Shown here: piece after piece, positions 61,888 to 64,000 of the stretch
How positions within the stretch are numbered: position 1 is the first letter of the stretch
Layout of the letters: every line of letters starts with the position of its first letter
Source: Candidatus Coprousia avicola
GTDB lineage: Bacteria > Actinomycetota > Coriobacteriia > Coriobacteriales > Coriobacteriaceae
DNA length: 64,000 bases
Direction of reading: 5' to 3'
Assembly: GCA_018715125.1 (NCBI GenBank)
Contig: DVMF01000041.1
Coordinates: 1-64,000, forward strand
Notes under the pieces: model-generated
Databases searched by the model: none
What the model was told of the DNA's origin: nothing
What the model saw: the letters and a program-made list of their open reading frames with translations, nothing else
Translations under genes and position numbers: made by a program

Positions 61888-64000
61888 GCCGCCGCACCAC
61901 CGAACTTCTGCTTCTCATCGCCGCAGCGTTTCCGGTAACGCTGCTCTACGCCCTCTATGTCGCCAACACGGGCACGGCCATCACCTTCTCCACCCTCGCC
62001 GTCCCGCTCGGGCTCTTCGCCGCCTTTGCCGCGGCGCACATCGCCGTGCGCATGCTCGCGCCCGGCGCCGACCCCGCCATCCTCCCCATCGTGTTCGTGC
62101 TCTCGGGCATCGGCATCACGTTTGTGACGCGTCTCGCGCCCGACCTCGCCATGAACCAGCTCGTATACCTCTTCGTATCCATCGCGCTCATGGTCGCCAC
62201 GCTCGCCGCGGTGAGAAACCTCGACGTGGTGGCGCGCTATAAGTACACGTTTGGCATCGCGGGCATCGTGCTGCTCATCCTGCCCATCTTCATCGGCACC
62301 GAGCAGGGCGGCTCCAAGCTCTGGATCAACTTCTTCGGGCTCTTCACCATCCAGCCCGGCGAGTTCGCCAAGGTGTTCATCGTGCTGTTCCTGGCAGGCT
62401 ACCTCGCCGAGAACCGCGAGCTGCTCGCCGCCTCCAACCGCACCATCTTGGGCCTCAAGATCCCGCGCCTGCGCCTTTTGGCGCCGCTCTTTGTGGTGTG
62501 GGGCGTCTGCCTCATCATCGTCGCCTTCGAGCGCGACCTCGGCAGCGCGCTGCTCTTCTACACCATCTTCCTCATCATGCTCTACGTTGCGACGGGGCGC
62601 TTCTCGTATGTGCTCATCGGCATCGTGCTCTTTGCGATCGGCGCCTTTGGCATGTACCAGGTGATGTCCCACGTGCAGACCCGTGTCGCCATCTGGCTCG
62701 ACCCGTTCAGCGATGCGCAGAACACCGGCTACCAGCTCGTGCAGTCGCTTTACTCGCTCGCCGACGGCGGCCTGGTGGGCACGGGCATCGGCCGCGGCCT
62801 CTCATCTAACATCCCGGTAGTGGAGAGCGACTTCATCTTCGCCACCATCGGCGAGGAGATGGGGCTGCTCGGCGCCTCGGCGGTGCTTCTGCTCTTCATG
62901 CTCTTCGCGGTGCGCGCGCTCACCACGGCCGCCCGCGCCAAGAGCGACCTCGCAGCCTTTAGCGCCGTGGGCCTCACCGCCTCCATCTCGTTCCAGGCGT
63001 TCCTTATCGTGGGCGGCGTGACGAGGCTCATCCCGCTCACGGGCGTGACCCTGCCGTTTATGAGCCAGGGCGGCTCGTCGCTTCTGGCAAGCTTTATCGT
63101 GGTCGCCCTGCTGCTGCGCGCGGGCGACGAGGCGACCGGCCGCGAGACGGAGCTCACCGGCACGGGCGTGATGGAGGCGCTCCCCGCCCTCGGCGAGGTC
63201 CGCGCCCAGGGCGCCCCGGGCGTCACCGGCGTGACCAAGGCGGGCACCCGCATCTTCTCGCGAAGCGCGGCGAGCGCTGCCGCTCCGGGCGGCTCGCACG
63301 CGCGCCCCGGCTCCCGTATGCGGCGGCGTCTGCTCGATACGCCGGAGTCCGGCGTGCTCGGCCGCGTCGCGCTCGCCAAGCGCCTGACGCGCACCGTCTT
63401 CTTCTTTACGGCGCTCTTTGCCGTCCTCATCGGCAACCTCACCTATATTCAGGTCATCAAGGCCGATGAGTACCAGAACATGACGGGCAACAACCACACC
63501 ATCACCCGCGCCGCCTACATCCAGCGCGGCTCCATCATCACCTCGGACGGCCTCACGCTCGCCGAGTCCATACGCCAGGAGGACGGCACCTACACCCGCT
63601 CCTACCCCAACGGCAACCTCGCCGCGCACACCGTGGGCTACTACTCGACGCAGTACGGGTCCACCGGCATCGAGAACTCGATGAACGATACGCTGACCGG
63701 TTCTGAGGACTACTCGAGCTGGGAGAACGCCATCGAGTCGCTCGCCGGCATCGCCCAGCCGGGCAACTCGGTGCAGCTCACCATCGACTCGCGCATTCAG
63801 GCGGCTGCCGAGAGCGCGCTCGAGAACTCCGGGCTCTCCGGTGCGATCGTCGTGCTCAACCCCTCGACCGGCGCCGTGCTCGCCCGCGCGAGCAACCCCA
63901 CCTACGACAACGCCAACCCCGCGGGCGCCATCACGGGCGAGGACGCCTCCGCCTCGCTTTTCGACCGCGCGACGCAGGCGCTCTACACGCCCGGCTCCAC
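61884..64000 (+). CDS. rodA-pbpA: RodA/FtsW SEDS glycosyltransferase fused to class B PBP, cut by window end
   Basis: One uninterrupted frame of more than 705 codons. Residues 1-413 are a SEDS protein ([64 protein letters not shown]), which polymerises glycan. After a ~85-residue basic/Ser-rich linker, a new transmembrane helix (about 500-520) starts a class B penicillin-binding protein of the PbpA type ([79 protein letters not shown]). The window ends in YTPGST, so Ser705 probably begins the transpeptidase SxxK. Starts with GTG at 61884 overlapping the phosphatase stop. rodA and pbpA are normally separate genes. Confidence 0.93.
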   Translation, partial: MSRRTTELLLLIAAAFPVTLLYALYVANTGTAITFSTLAVPLGLFAAFAAAHIAVRMLAPGADPAILPIVFVLSGIGITFVTRLAPDLAMNQLVYLFVSIALMVATLAAVRNLDVVARYKYTFGIAGIVLLILPIFIGTEQGGSKLWINFFGLFTIQPGEFAKVFIVLFLAGYLAENRELLAASNRTILGLKIPRLRLLAPLFVVWGVCLIIVAFERDLGSALLFYTIFLIMLYVATGRFSYVLIGIVLFAIGAFGMYQVMSHVQTRVAIWLDPFSDAQNTGYQLVQSLYSLADGGLVGTGIGRGLSSNIPVVESDFIFATIGEEMGLLGASAVLLLFMLFAVRALTTAARAKSDLAAFSAVGLTASISFQAFLIVGGVTRLIPLTGVTLPFMSQGGSSLLASFIVVALLLRAGDEATGRETELTGTGVMEALPALGEVRAQGAPGVTGVTKAGTRIFSRSAASAAAPGGSHARPGSRMRRRLLDTPESGVLGRVALAKRLTRTVFFFTALFAVLIGNLTYIQVIKADEYQNMTGNNHTITRAAYIQRGSIITSDGLTLAESIRQEDGTYTRSYPNGNLAAHTVGYYSTQYGSTGIENSMNDTLTGSEDYSSWENAIESLAGIAQPGNSVQLTIDSRIQAAAESALENSGLSGAIVVLNPSTGAVLARASNPTYDNANPAGAITGEDASASLFDRATQALYTPGS

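Overview
The window is high-GC DNA from a Gram-positive, fermentative actinobacterium. A gut Coriobacteriia member, most likely Collinsella or a close relative, fits best. This placement is inferred from the actinobacterial fhaA-fhaB-pstP-rodA-pbpA cell-growth cluster, a bifidus-type phosphoketolase, many PTS permeases and the base composition; no rRNA gene is present to confirm it.

Region 1 (1-12.4 kb) is housekeeping. It holds serS (cut by the window edge), a biotin S-component (bioY), an SPFH protein, proC, glyA, small membrane proteins, a membrane-anchored choloylglycine-hydrolase-like protein, an M32 carboxypeptidase, and a single-polypeptide fusion of MurT and GatD, the peptidoglycan lipid II amidating pair.

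Region 2 (12.5-52.6 kb) is a 40-kb carbohydrate island, almost all on the minus strand. It contains phosphoketolase; two LacI, two BglG-type, one PRD/EII-type and one TetR regulator; three beta-glucoside-type PTS EIIBC permeases without their own EIIA; one lactose/cellobiose-type PTS (B, A and C as separate genes); an MFS sugar transporter; and glycosidases of the GH3, GH43, GH35-like, GH78 and DUF4038 (apiosidase-like) types. Nearly all lack signal peptides, so imported oligosaccharides or glycosides appear to be cut inside the cell. At 46.2-51.3 kb a FucI-like isomerase, a split transketolase and an FGGY kinase form a compact set that matches the logic of non-oxidative D-apiose catabolism. 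Its xylulose-5-phosphate product would feed the phosphoketolase at 12.6-15.1 kb, and the two loci share a LacI-type operator core.

Region 3 (52.8-64 kb) holds recR, ybaB and dnaX on the minus strand. A plus-strand, translationally coupled operon follows: Ser/Thr kinase, FhaA, FhaB, PP2C phosphatase, and a SEDS (RodA) protein fused in frame to a class B penicillin-binding protein, cut by the window end.

The least expected signal is regulatory. A 10-bp motif close to GGTGAACGGT occurs as direct-repeat pairs with an exact 21-bp period upstream of at least five island transcription units. This geometry fits a LytTR-type (or AraC-type) activator that is not encoded in the window. Perfect palindromic operators lie next to several of these pairs. 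Two natural fusions of cell-wall enzyme partners in one window are also notable.
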